64,000 nt of DNA from Streptomyces cavernicola (GTDB taxonomy: Bacteria > Actinomycetota > Actinomycetes > Streptomycetales > Streptomycetaceae). The notes beneath the pieces were generated by a model. It made no database searches. It saw only the letters and a list, made by a program, of their open reading frames with translations, and was not told where the DNA came from. Numbering within the stretch: the first letter of the stretch is position 1; every line of letters begins with the position of its first letter. Positions 45,786-53,857 of this stretch are shown here, piece by piece. The position numbers and the translations under genes are program-made. The DNA lies in assembly GCF_029968035.1 (NCBI RefSeq), contig NZ_JASCIQ010000001.1, positions 62,001 to 126,000 of the forward strand. Reading direction: 5' to 3'.

Positions 45786-46539
45786 ATGCCCGTCCGCATT
45801 AGCCGTCACGATTTTCCGGAGGGCTCGGATAAATCGGCAGCGCCTGCCTTCGAGACCGCTGAGTCGGCTCTCGCGGATATCGAGACGTCGGAGTGCGACC
45901 GGGCCGATGCCCTGCCGGTACCGCGAGTGAGGGCCCGGTTGAGTGCCGAGTCGGAGTCGAGGGCGGGGTGAAGCGTCTGCCCGCCACGGGACCTCAGGAA
46001 TATCTGAATTCAGGTAGTTGGCTGACTGCCTTTTACCTTGGAGTGATCTGCCGCGAGAACGACCGCATCAACCAGCTGGCCCAGGTCCCCATCGCGTTCC
46101 TTCGCGCATCGGGAGCCGAGTTCGACGAGTACATCTATGCATGGGTGGAAACCCTGCAGAACCGGTGGTTCGGTAGGAACGAGACCTGGGACACCTTGGT
46201 CACGGCAGTCGAGGGAACTGACCCCGAGGCGGCGCGAGTTGCCGGCCCAGAATTCATGCTTCAGATCCTGTATCCCCGCTTGAACTCTTCCAGCACTACC
46301 TGCGGGGAGGGGAAGCTGAGCAATTCTACGAGTCACTCGCCAGGGCTCTTACGTCACACAAGAACTACTGGACGGCTGACGCCGCCAGGTCACTGAGCGG
46401 TGAAGGGCTGGTCGCTCTCGGGCCGTTGGCCATCGCGTGCATGGCGCGTGATGACGGCGGCATGCCCATTGAGGTCGAGTCCGCGTACCTGCCGAAGGAA
46501 CTCCTCGAGTTCGGGTGGGCGGGTGAAGTCGACGCATAG
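45786..46539 (+). pseudogene. Imm49-type paralogue, copy 3, deletion plus frameshift
   Basis: Frame 1 opens MPVRISRHDFPEGSDKSAAPAFE like copy 1 but runs into a stop at 45971. A second frame resumes at about 45940 with CRVGVEGGVKRLPATGPQEY, skipping about 55 residues relative to copy 1. That frame breaks at 46274-46277, where CCCC replaces the expected five Cs (copy 1 encodes YPPLELF there). A third frame carries PLELFQHYLRGGEAEQFYES to YLPKELLEFGWAGEVDA and TAG at 46539. All three parts align colinearly with copy 1, so this is a decayed gene. Confidence 0.8.
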
Positions 46540-46767
46540 CAGCAGTCGAGGCTTGAAGGTCCACACAGCCGGCGCAGGAGCCATTCTCAGTGATGCGACG
46601 AGAGATCAAGTCGCCATGAGTACGGCCAAGATGAACTTCGCGACCACGGCCACACCCGCTCATCCGGTAAGGACAGCAACGAAGTCCTCAGCTCGATACG
46701 TGCCCGGCCAAGCTCAGTTGCATCCTGGCGTACGTGCCTGACTTGATTCTTCTGCGCCCAGCCGTAG
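46540..46767. other. Spacer after the immunity array
   Basis: 228 bp of comparatively AT-rich DNA, no gene or RNA recognised. No terminal inverted repeat of an insertion sequence was found by eye. Confidence 0.4.
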
Positions 46768-47499
46768 GCGGACACGGCACCACCCGGGTCTGCGCTCGTC
46801 GCCGTAATCGGCTCCTACGGCGACTTCGAGCACGCCGACGTGACCACCGGCGACTTCGACAACGACGGCTACGACGGCTACGACGGCTACGACGACATCG
46901 TCGTCGGCCAGCCCATCGCCTCCGAAGCCACCGGAAGCACCGACTCGGCCACCGGCCACTCCGGCGGACAGGTCACCGTCAAACTCGGCAAGCCCGGCGG
47001 CCTCTACTACCGGGGCGACGCCACCACCTTCCACCAGGACACCGCCGGTGTCCCCGGCGCCGCCGAAGCAGGCGACTCCATGGGCGCCTCGATCGTCGTA
47101 CGCGACACCGACGGCGACGGCACACCCGACATCGTCACCGGCCTGCCCGGCGAGGACCTCACCAAGGACGGCACCGCCCGCAAGGACGCGGGCACCGCCC
47201 TGGTCCTGCGCCTGGCCGCGAGCGCGGACGGCATCACGGTCGCCTCCGCCGAGTCCCTCCACCAGGGCACAGGCGGCATCGGCGGAGCACCCGAGAGCGG
47301 CGACCGCTTCGGCTCAGCCGTCGCGGCAGGCGACCTCTCCGGAACAGGAGCCACCGACCTGGCCATCGGCGCGCCCGGAGAGAACTCCGGCGACGGCACC
47401 ATCGTCCACCGCACCCCGAGCGGCACCGCTACGTACATCGGCCGGACCACGATCGACACAGCCAAGGGCGGCGAACTCGGCTCCGTACTCGCTCCGTAG
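46768..47499 (+). pseudogene. FG-GAP / integrin-alpha-like repeat protein, 5'-truncated remnant
   Basis: The frame opens after a TAG at 46765 and reads about 243 codons. Repeated Ca-binding blades are clear: DVTTGDFDNDGYDGYDGYDDIVVGQP, IVVRDTDGDGTPDIVTGLPGED (in part) and AVAAGDLSGTGATDLAIGAPGEN. It ends GGELGSVLAP like intact relatives. Secreted FG-GAP proteins of streptomycetes are about twice as long and begin with a signal peptide; both the signal and first blades are missing and the only internal start is GTG at 46840. A 9-bp TACGACGGC microsatellite extends one blade. Confidence 0.65.
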
Positions 47500-47987
47500 T
47501 CCTTCCATGAGGGCTTCGAGGAACGGCACGTACCGTGACGCTCGCCGTGGGTCCTCCACAGGCAGTACGGCGAGCGAGGAACGTCGGTGTAACGCCGCAG
47601 TACGTCCGGAACGCAGAAATAGGCGAAGCGGGGTACCGGCCGGCGGAATCGGCGTGCCCTGGGCCGAGGGCACAGACGGGTGCCACGTCAGGACGGATAT
47701 CGCCGTGAGAAACACCAACCCGGTTCCCGGAGGCGGGCCGGACAGCCAGCCGCCCGGTCCGGGCCTCGCGCCGTCCTCAACTGCGGGCTTCCCGCGGTCA
47801 GCTGTGTGCTGATCGGTTACGGGGTCGCGACCGACTCAACCGACCCCCACAGCGGTCCGGCCTCTTTGCAAATCACCGCGAGAGCGCGGCCGCCTCGGTG
47901 CGCGTACGTCCGCATGCACCGTCCTCGCCCAAGAACCAAGCCGTGGCAGGCCGACGGCCCGCCGAACCAGGAAGGCCAGAAGCACAG
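47500..47987. other. Gene-poor spacer, right edge of the accessory insert
   Basis: 488 bp with no supported gene on either strand. The only reading frames are short and compositionally random. GC content rises again from about 47.7 kb. A short AT-rich patch CTTTGCAAATCACCG at about 47864 could be promoter DNA for the next gene. Confidence 0.4.
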
Positions 47988-48797
47988 ATGGACTACTGCT
48001 CCTCATGCAGTCGGCACCTCAACGGCGCCCTGGTGTGCCCCGGGTGCGGTGCCTACGCTCCGGACATCGCCCCGCTCTTCGCCGACGGCCCCAGCGCCTC
48101 TGCCCCGGCGACGACGGGTGCCGGGCTCTCCATAACGCCCGACCAGGCCCCCTCGGCCCCACACGACGTCTCGGCCCCGCACGACGTCTCGGACGTCGAG
48201 CACCTTCCGCCCGCACAGCAGGGGCGTGCGGCCCGCCGTCGCCAACTGGCCAAGTGGCGGAAGAACAAGCGCCGGGCAGCAGTCGCAAGTGCTGTCGCGC
48301 TCGTCGGAGGCGGGCTGACCCTCGCCTCGATGGACCGTCAGTCCGTCGACCGCACCCAGGCGGCCACGGCGCCGGACGTCCCGAAGGAGGGTGCGGTGGA
48401 GAAGCAGAAGCAGAAGCCTGAGGAGAGCCCTCGGGCCTCCGCGTCGGCGACCGCTCGACACCCCCACCAGCCGTCGCAGACCGCTTCTCCGTCGCAGGCG
48501 CCGACAACCGACGCACCGCGGCAGCAGACCCTCCAGGCCTCGCCCCGCACGACAGCGCCGAGCGCCCAGCCGGAGAACACAGCGCCTTCCCGCCCGGCCG
48601 AGACCGCGCCCCCTCAGCCCCGGAGCACCGCACCGGCCACCGACGACACGAACCCGGACTCCGGTACGTCAGCGCATCAGCAGCAGGCGCCCGAGGCCGC
48701 CGACACCACGAAGCCGGACACGCCCCAGAGCACCAGCCCTTCGCTGGTGTCGACCTCACCGGAGGAGGTCTGCGTGCTCGGACTGTGCGTCGGCTGA
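47988..48797 (+). CDS. Zinc-ribbon, single-pass membrane protein with disordered extracellular tail
   Basis: 269 aa. N-terminal zinc ribbon CSSCSRHLNGALVCPGC (CX2C-X11-CX2C), a basic KWRKNKRR segment, one weak membrane helix AAVASAVALVGGGLTLA (about residues 98-114), then about 140 residues rich in Pro, Ser, Thr and Gln, ending with the conserved-looking VCVLGLCVG. I recall a Streptomyces family called SCO2400-like with the same MDYC..C start. Function unknown. The C-terminal CxxxxC pair could form a disulfide outside the cell. Confidence 0.75.
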   Translation: MDYCSSCSRHLNGALVCPGCGAYAPDIAPLFADGPSASAPATTGAGLSITPDQAPSAPHDVSAPHDVSDVEHLPPAQQGRAARRRQLAKWRKNKRRAAVASAVALVGGGLTLASMDRQSVDRTQAATAPDVPKEGAVEKQKQKPEESPRASASATARHPHQPSQTASPSQAPTTDAPRQQTLQASPRTTAPSAQPENTAPSRPAETAPPQPRSTAPATDDTNPDSGTSAHQQQAPEAADTTKPDTPQSTSPSLVSTSPEEVCVLGLCVG

Positions 48798-48946
48798 GCT
48801 CCCGTGTGGCAGGGCGACCCCGGCGGAGCGAGCAGCAAAATCGCGAACCGAGCACCCGCGCCCCGCCACGGGCTGGACCCGACCCGAGAACCCGCACCTA
48901 TCCGCACCCTCCCCCCTCCCCCCCCCGGCCGGATCCACCCCGATCC

Positions 48947-49927
48947 TCAGGAACAGGCCCGCCCGAGCTCGAAGAAGCGGCGTGGCACCTCGGTCAGCAT
49001 CAGGTCGAACTGCTCGCGGGTCAGGCCCTGTTCGAGGGCGTACGGAATGACGTCCTCGAAGAGGTGCGTGTAGCGCCACTGCGGCAGGAGTTCGAGGGCG
49101 GCCGGGTCGATCCAGTCGAGGTAGCAGGACGCGTCCTGGGAGAGGACCATCCGGTCGCCGTAGCCGCGGCGCACCATCTCGATGAGGGTCTTCGCCCGCG
49201 CCTCGAACGTGGTGTCCAGGTTGAGGCCGAAGCGATCCATGCCCAGGACGAAGCCCGCGTCGGCGAGGGCCGCGAGGTGGTCGCAGTCCGTGGTGTCGCC
49301 GCTGTGGCCGAGGACGATGCGGCCGGGGTCGACTCCTTCCTCGTCGCACATGACGCGCTTGACGTCCCGGCCGGTGTGCGAGGCGGGATGGGTGTGCACG
49401 GTGATCGGGGTTCCCGTCTCCAGATGCGCTCGTGCGACCGCGCGCATCACCCGCTCGACGCCCGGCGTGAGCCCCTTCTCGTCGATCGCGCACTTCAGCA
49501 TTCCCGCACGGACACCGGTGCCCGCGATGCCGTCGCGGATGTCGCCGACGAACATGTCGACCATGGGGTCCGGCACCTCCGGGCCGAGCGCGGGGCCGCG
49601 GTGGTGGAAGTAGAAGGGGAGGTCGTCCCAGGTGTAGACGCCGGTGGCCACCAGGATGTTCAGTTCGGTCGCCTCGGCGATGGTCTGGATTCGCGGGATG
49701 TAGCGCCCGAGACCCATCACCGTGAGGTCGACGATCGTGCGCACGCCCGCGTCGTGCGCGCCCCGCAGCCGCTCCACGGCGTCGGCGACGCGCGCGTCCT
49801 CGGAACCCCACTCCTCGGGGTGGTTGGCCTGCACGTCCGAGGTGAGCACGAAGAGGTGCTCATGCATCAGCGTCACCCCGAGAGCACTGCTCTCGACGGG
49901 GCCGCGCACGGTCTGAACCTGCGTCAT
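48947..49927 (-). CDS. Phosphotriesterase-family amidohydrolase
   Basis: 326 aa. Metal ligands in order: LMHEHLFV (HxH), the carbamylated-Lys position LKCAIDEKGL, TPITVHTHPASHTG (His), IVLGHSGDTTDC (His) and the C-terminal Asp in LSQDASCYLD. The family hydrolyses lactones and organophosphates; in bacteria many are lactonases. GAGAGG is 7 nt before the ATG. It diverges from the MNIO gene. Confidence 0.88.
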   Translation of the reverse strand: MTQVQTVRGPVESSALGVTLMHEHLFVLTSDVQANHPEEWGSEDARVADAVERLRGAHDAGVRTIVDLTVMGLGRYIPRIQTIAEATELNILVATGVYTWDDLPFYFHHRGPALGPEVPDPMVDMFVGDIRDGIAGTGVRAGMLKCAIDEKGLTPGVERVMRAVARAHLETGTPITVHTHPASHTGRDVKRVMCDEEGVDPGRIVLGHSGDTTDCDHLAALADAGFVLGMDRFGLNLDTTFEARAKTLIEMVRRGYGDRMVLSQDASCYLDWIDPAALELLPQWRYTHLFEDVIPYALEQGLTREQFDLMLTEVPRRFFELGRACS

Positions 49928-50353
49928 CCTGAATCCTCTCGACGGCGGTGTCGGCGGACGGTCGAACGATGCCGGCGGGCAGCTCAGAGCACCCCCGACG
50001 CACACGGTCAGAGCACCCCGACGCACACAGACCGAGCGGTCGGTACCCCGGCGCGCCCACCCTGCTGCGGGTGATCAAGAGTGTCAACGGACCTGACAAG
50101 GTCACCCACGCCATGGCTGAATCCGGGCGTTGACCGGATACCGAGCGCCTCAACTGCCGCCCGCCGCAGGGAAGTCGGTCGCCGACGGGCCCCGCCGAAC
50201 CCCCCGGCCCCCGATCGGCGTACAGAATCGTGAAACCTCAAATCAACCTCTGAACGTCCCTGTCCATGGATTCGGCGACCACTGCCGGGGCCATGACACC
50301 TGCACGCACAGTGTGGTGCCGACACACATGGGGCGCGGCGAAGGAGGGGGAAC
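49928..50353. promoter_or_regulatory. Divergent region, phosphotriesterase / MNIO gene
   Basis: 426 bp without a gene. GGAGGGGGAAC directly precedes the MNIO ATG. A small dyad GTGTG-N7-CACAC (50311-50327) lies 26 bp before that start and might be an operator. AGCTCAGAGCACCCCCGACGCACACGG-type direct repeats (CGACGCACAC twice, about 49995-50030) lie nearer the other gene. Confidence 0.35.
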
Positions 50354-51838
50354 ATGCAGCAGACAGCACACCTGGGGACCGGCATGGGCTGGCGCCCGGA
50401 GATCGCCGAGGCCGTGGAGCGGATGCCGGGGCTCGACTGGGTCGAGGCAGTGGCCGAGAACGTGTGCCCCGGCCACATCCCGGACTCTCTGGTCCGGCTG
50501 CGCGAGCGCGGCGTCACCGTCGTCCCGCACGGTGTCGGCCTCGGCATCGGCGGCGCCGAACGCCCCGCCGCCGAGCGCCTCACCGCCCTCGCGGAGCGCG
50601 CCGAGGCGCTCGGCTCGCCGCTCGTCACCGAGCACATCGCGTTCGTACGCGCCGGGGGCGCCCTGACCGCCTCGCCCCGCCTGGAGGCCGGACACCTGCT
50701 GCCCGTGCCGCGCACCAAGGACTCCCTCGATGTGCTCTGCGAACATGTGCGGATCGCACAGGACGCGCTCCCCGTGCCGCTCGCCCTGGAGAACATCGCC
50801 GCCCTGATCTCCTGGCCCGGCGAGGAGATGACCGAGGGCCAGTTCCTGTACGACCTCGTCGACCGGACCGGTGTACGGCTCCTCATCGACGTCGCCAACC
50901 TGCACACCAACCACGTCAACCGCGGCGAGGACCCGTGCGCCGCGCTCGACGAGCTGCCGGTGGAGGCCATCGCGTACGTGCATGTGGCGGGCGGCTTCGA
51001 GCGGGACGGGGTGTGGCACGACAGCCATGCCCACCCGGTCACCCAGCCGGTGCTCGACGTGCTGGCCGAACTGGCCTCCCGGGTGAGCCCGCCCGGCGTG
51101 CTCCTGGAGCGGGACGAGAACTTCCCGGAACCGGAGGAGCTGGAGCAGGAGCTGCAGGCGATCCGCCGCACCGTCGCGGCCGGCGCGGCCCGGCGGCTGC
51201 TGCCCGCCACCCCGGAACGGGCCGCCGAACTGGTCACCGTCGGCCGTACCCCGACCGGCGCCGAGCGCGCGCCGACCGAGCACGTCACCGTCGGCCGCCC
51301 GTCGGGCGCCCCGATCGGCGCCCACGCGAGCCCGGCCACGGGCGCGGACCCCCGCACCACGACAACGGCAACGGCAACGGCAGACCCCGCCTCCCCCGAA
51401 GGGGACACGGGCACCGGCCCCGACTCCCCCCGCCAGCGCCTCGCCCTCGCGCAGGCCGCCCTGCTCTCCGCGCTCGTCGCCGGCACGCCCGCGCCCGAGG
51501 GCTTCGACCGGCAGCGCCTTGCCGTGCAGAGCCGCGCGCTCACCGGCAAGCGCGCCGACGTGATCGCGAAGGTAGCCCCGGAACTCCCGGCGATCCTCGG
51601 CGATACGTACCGGCCCAGCTTCTTCGCGTACGCCTCGACGCGTCCTATGACCGGCGGATACCGGCGGGACGCGCTGGACTTCGCCGAGCATCTGCTGCTT
51701 GACGGCCGGCCGCAAGATGCGGACGCACGGCGGGAGTTGAGCGACTGGTGGCTGGAGCGGTCCGGGCCCGCGCCGGTCTCCACGCACCCGGTGGCCCGCT
51801 TCATGCGCAGGGCCCGCTACACCCTGATCGGACGGTGA
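50354..51838 (+). CDS. DUF692 / MNIO multinuclear iron enzyme with fused partner-like C-terminal domain
   Basis: 494 aa. Residues about 8-285 are a DUF692 TIM barrel. Candidate iron ligands are visible: His59 (VVPHG), Glu93 and His94 (TEHIAF), Glu146 (LENIAA), Asp179, His184 and His187 ([11 protein letters not shown]), His210 (YVHVAGG), Asp/His near 223-227 (WHDSHAHP) and Glu252 (LERDENF). Such enzymes modify cysteines of ribosomal peptides (MbnB, TglH, bufferin BufB). After a Thr/Ala/Pro linker (about 290-355), the C-terminal part, [23 protein letters not shown] to [16 protein letters not shown] (in part), resembles DUF2063/BufC-type partner proteins. It is 7 bp upstream of a TIGR04222 gene. 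Confidence 0.85.
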   Translation: MQQTAHLGTGMGWRPEIAEAVERMPGLDWVEAVAENVCPGHIPDSLVRLRERGVTVVPHGVGLGIGGAERPAAERLTALAERAEALGSPLVTEHIAFVRAGGALTASPRLEAGHLLPVPRTKDSLDVLCEHVRIAQDALPVPLALENIAALISWPGEEMTEGQFLYDLVDRTGVRLLIDVANLHTNHVNRGEDPCAALDELPVEAIAYVHVAGGFERDGVWHDSHAHPVTQPVLDVLAELASRVSPPGVLLERDENFPEPEELEQELQAIRRTVAAGAARRLLPATPERAAELVTVGRTPTGAERAPTEHVTVGRPSGAPIGAHASPATGADPRTTTTATATADPASPEGDTGTGPDSPRQRLALAQAALLSALVAGTPAPEGFDRQRLAVQSRALTGKRADVIAKVAPELPAILGDTYRPSFFAYASTRPMTGGYRRDALDFAEHLLLDGRPQDADARRELSDWWLERSGPAPVSTHPVARFMRRARYTLIGR

Positions 51839-51845
51839 GGCAGCC

Positions 51846-52436
51846 ATGTTCGCCTTTCTGATGGTCCTCTACTACCTGGGCCTCGGCGGCTCCGCGGTCC
51901 TGCTGCTCGTCGGCGTCCTCAAGACCCGCCGTGCGGGCGCGCCCGCGAGTCCGTACGTGTCCGACCCGCTGGAGGCGGCGTTCCTCGCGGGCGGCCCCGG
52001 CCGGGTCGCGGACGCCGTACTCACCGCGATGCACGCCGACGGCCGGCTCGCCCTCGCGGGGCCCGGAGTGGTCGGCGTGCGGCAGGCCGTGGCGCACCAC
52101 CCGGTGGAGCAGGCGGTCCTCGACACGCACGCCACGGCCCCAAGCGGCGCCCTGCACTGGCTGCGGATCGGCGTGATGCGCAGCCCCTCCGTACAGGCGG
52201 TCGGGGACGTTCTCGCGCAGCGCCGGCTGATGGTACGACCGGGCGAACAGCGGCCGTACCGGCGTTGGGCGGCCACGCAGACCGTGCTCTCCTTCCTGTC
52301 GTTCCCGCTGGCCGCCCTCCTGACGGCGGTCCAGTTCGGGCTCCCGAACAGTCCGGATCACGGTGCGCCCCTCATCCTCGCGGTCCTGCCGGTGATCGGC
52401 GCCGGGATCGGGATCGGCTGGCGTGCCTGTCGATGA
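51846..52436 (+). CDS. TIGR04222-domain membrane protein, N-terminal part
   Basis: 196 aa. One N-terminal membrane helix (FLMVLYYLGLGGSAVLLLVGVL), the TIGR04222 core LEAAFLAGGPGRVADAVLTAMHADGRLAL, and two closing hydrophobic segments. In relatives a single protein of roughly 330 aa continues into a Gly/Cys-rich tail; here the frame ends WRACR-TGA, and the next frame starts with an ATG overlapping that TGA. Start is 7 bp after the MNIO stop, so the two are co-expressed. Confidence 0.8.
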   Translation: MFAFLMVLYYLGLGGSAVLLLVGVLKTRRAGAPASPYVSDPLEAAFLAGGPGRVADAVLTAMHADGRLALAGPGVVGVRQAVAHHPVEQAVLDTHATAPSGALHWLRIGVMRSPSVQAVGDVLAQRRLMVRPGEQRPYRRWAATQTVLSFLSFPLAALLTAVQFGLPNSPDHGAPLILAVLPVIGAGIGIGWRACR

Positions 52437-52849
52437 CCGGGGGCCGTGTGACTGCCGCGGGCAAGGACGCGCTGCGCCACTTCCGGGCGATGGGCGACCC
52501 CGGGGACCCGGTGTACCAGGTGGTGTGCGGCGGCCCGCGCCTCGTCCCGGACCCGACGCTGCGCGAGCAGCTGACGACGGCGAGCCGGATGCGGGCGAAC
52601 AGCACGGCGGCCTCGACGGGGGCGGGCGCCACCCCGCTCGTGTTCGTCGGCGGCGACACCTCGGTGACCTGGTGCGGCGGCGGAGGATCCTCGTGCGGCG
52701 GCTCGTCCTGCGGCGGCTCCGGCGACAGCGGGTCGTCGGGCGGCTCCAGCTGCGGCGGAGGCGGGGGCGGGGGCTCCAGCTGTGGCGGGTCGTCGGGCGG
52801 CTCCAGCTGTGGCGGCGGAGGCGGCGGGGGCTGCGGCGGCGGTTCCTGA
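52433..52849 (+). CDS. Cys/Gly-rich tail of the TIGR04222 protein, as a separate frame
   Basis: 138 aa from an ATG in an ATGA overlap. MTGGRVTAAGKDALRHFRAMG continues the family's usual middle region. VCGGPRLVPDPTLREQLTTASRM follows, then about 60 residues almost wholly Gly, Ser and Cys with seven cysteines spaced as CGG/SSCGG units, for example VTWCGGGGSSCGGSSCGG. Either the gene is split by a one-base frameshift, with the tail protein translated by coupling, or two proteins are made on purpose. The repeated CGG units look like modification or metal-binding sites. Confidence 0.7.
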   Translation: MTGGRVTAAGKDALRHFRAMGDPGDPVYQVVCGGPRLVPDPTLREQLTTASRMRANSTAASTGAGATPLVFVGGDTSVTWCGGGGSSCGGSSCGGSGDSGSSGGSSCGGGGGGGSSCGGSSGGSSCGGGGGGGCGGGS

Positions 52850-52976
52850 GCCGGTGCTTTGGCGGTGCTCACGGCGGGGGCCGATCGCCCAACCTCACCT
52901 TGCGGGGCGTCGTCGATCGTCCGCATCGTGAACGCCCCATGGCGCGGTGGCCCCCGCGTCGCATACAAAATCCGCC

Positions 52977-53759
52977 ATGTCCGCAATGTTCTGGGTTCTC
53001 TTCCTCGTTCCGGCCTGGGCCGTCGCCGGTACGGCCTGCGCCCGCCTGTGCGTCGCCGCGACCCGTGCCGCGGACAGCCCCGCCGCCGAGCAGCGGGCCG
53101 CCGCCCGGCATGAACTCACCCTGTACGAGGCCGCGTTCCTGGCCGGCGGCCCGCGCCGGGTCGCCGATCTGGCCCTCGTCTCGATGGCCGACGCGGGCCG
53201 GCTGCTGCTCGCGCACACCGGCTGGGCGACCGTCGTCGATCCGGACGGCCGGGACGAGATGGAGCGTTCCGTGATCGGCGCGATCGGGCCCGAGGGGCAG
53301 CAGCGGATAGCCCCGGTCCGCGCCTCGGCCGCCGCCACCGTCCCGGTGCGCGCCCTCGCCGAGCGGCTCACCGCGGCGGGGCTCGCCGTGCCCGCGGCGG
53401 CGCGGTTGCACGTCACCGTTGCGATCCGGCAGGTGCGGGCGGCGGCCCTCGCGGTGCTCGCGCTCGCCGTGGCGTCGCTCGTGCTGCTGCCCCCGGGCAC
53501 GGACGGGGTGCTTCCGGTCCTCGCGTGGTTCGCGCTGCCGCTGGCGCTCACCCTCGGCTCGCTCGTCATCGCCCGCGCCGAGATCCAGCCGTACACACGC
53601 TGGGCCTCGCCCGCGGGCCGGCGGCTGCTCGGGGCGCTCGGGCCGGCGCTCGACGAGCGGGACCCGCTCGCGGCGGTCGCCGTACGCGGCGTGGACGCCC
53701 TGTCCGACCCGCGCCTGCGGGCCGCGTTCGCGCACGGACGTACTCGTCAGGGTCAATAG
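52977..53759 (+). CDS. Second TIGR04222-domain membrane protein, without Cys tail
   Basis: 260 aa. SAMFWVLFLVPAWAVAGTACARLCVAA is the N-terminal helix; LTLYEAAFLAGGPRRVADLALVSMADAGRLLLAHTGWATVV (in part) the TIGR04222 core; a later helix pair sits at about residues 165-205 (AAALAVLALAVASLVLL, VLAWFALPLALTLGSLVIA). It ends FAHGRTRQGQ with no cysteines in the tail. TACAAA lies 7 nt before the ATG, so it probably has its own leaderless promoter, 127 bp after the tail gene. Confidence 0.82.
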   Translation: MSAMFWVLFLVPAWAVAGTACARLCVAATRAADSPAAEQRAAARHELTLYEAAFLAGGPRRVADLALVSMADAGRLLLAHTGWATVVDPDGRDEMERSVIGAIGPEGQQRIAPVRASAAATVPVRALAERLTAAGLAVPAAARLHVTVAIRQVRAAALAVLALAVASLVLLPPGTDGVLPVLAWFALPLALTLGSLVIARAEIQPYTRWASPAGRRLLGALGPALDERDPLAAVAVRGVDALSDPRLRAAFAHGRTRQGQ

Positions 53760-53857
53760 CCCCGGCTGGGCGCGGCGCTGCTTTACTTCGCCAACTGCCC
53801 ACCGAAGGATCCCTTTTGTTCTGCTGCTGTCCGCCGCCGAAGGGATGCCGAAGCACG

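Noticed and set aside
47314..47718. Minus-strand 134-codon frame across the FG-GAP remnant edge
   Set aside because: Antisense to the remnant for half its length, no ribosome site, no recognisable domain.
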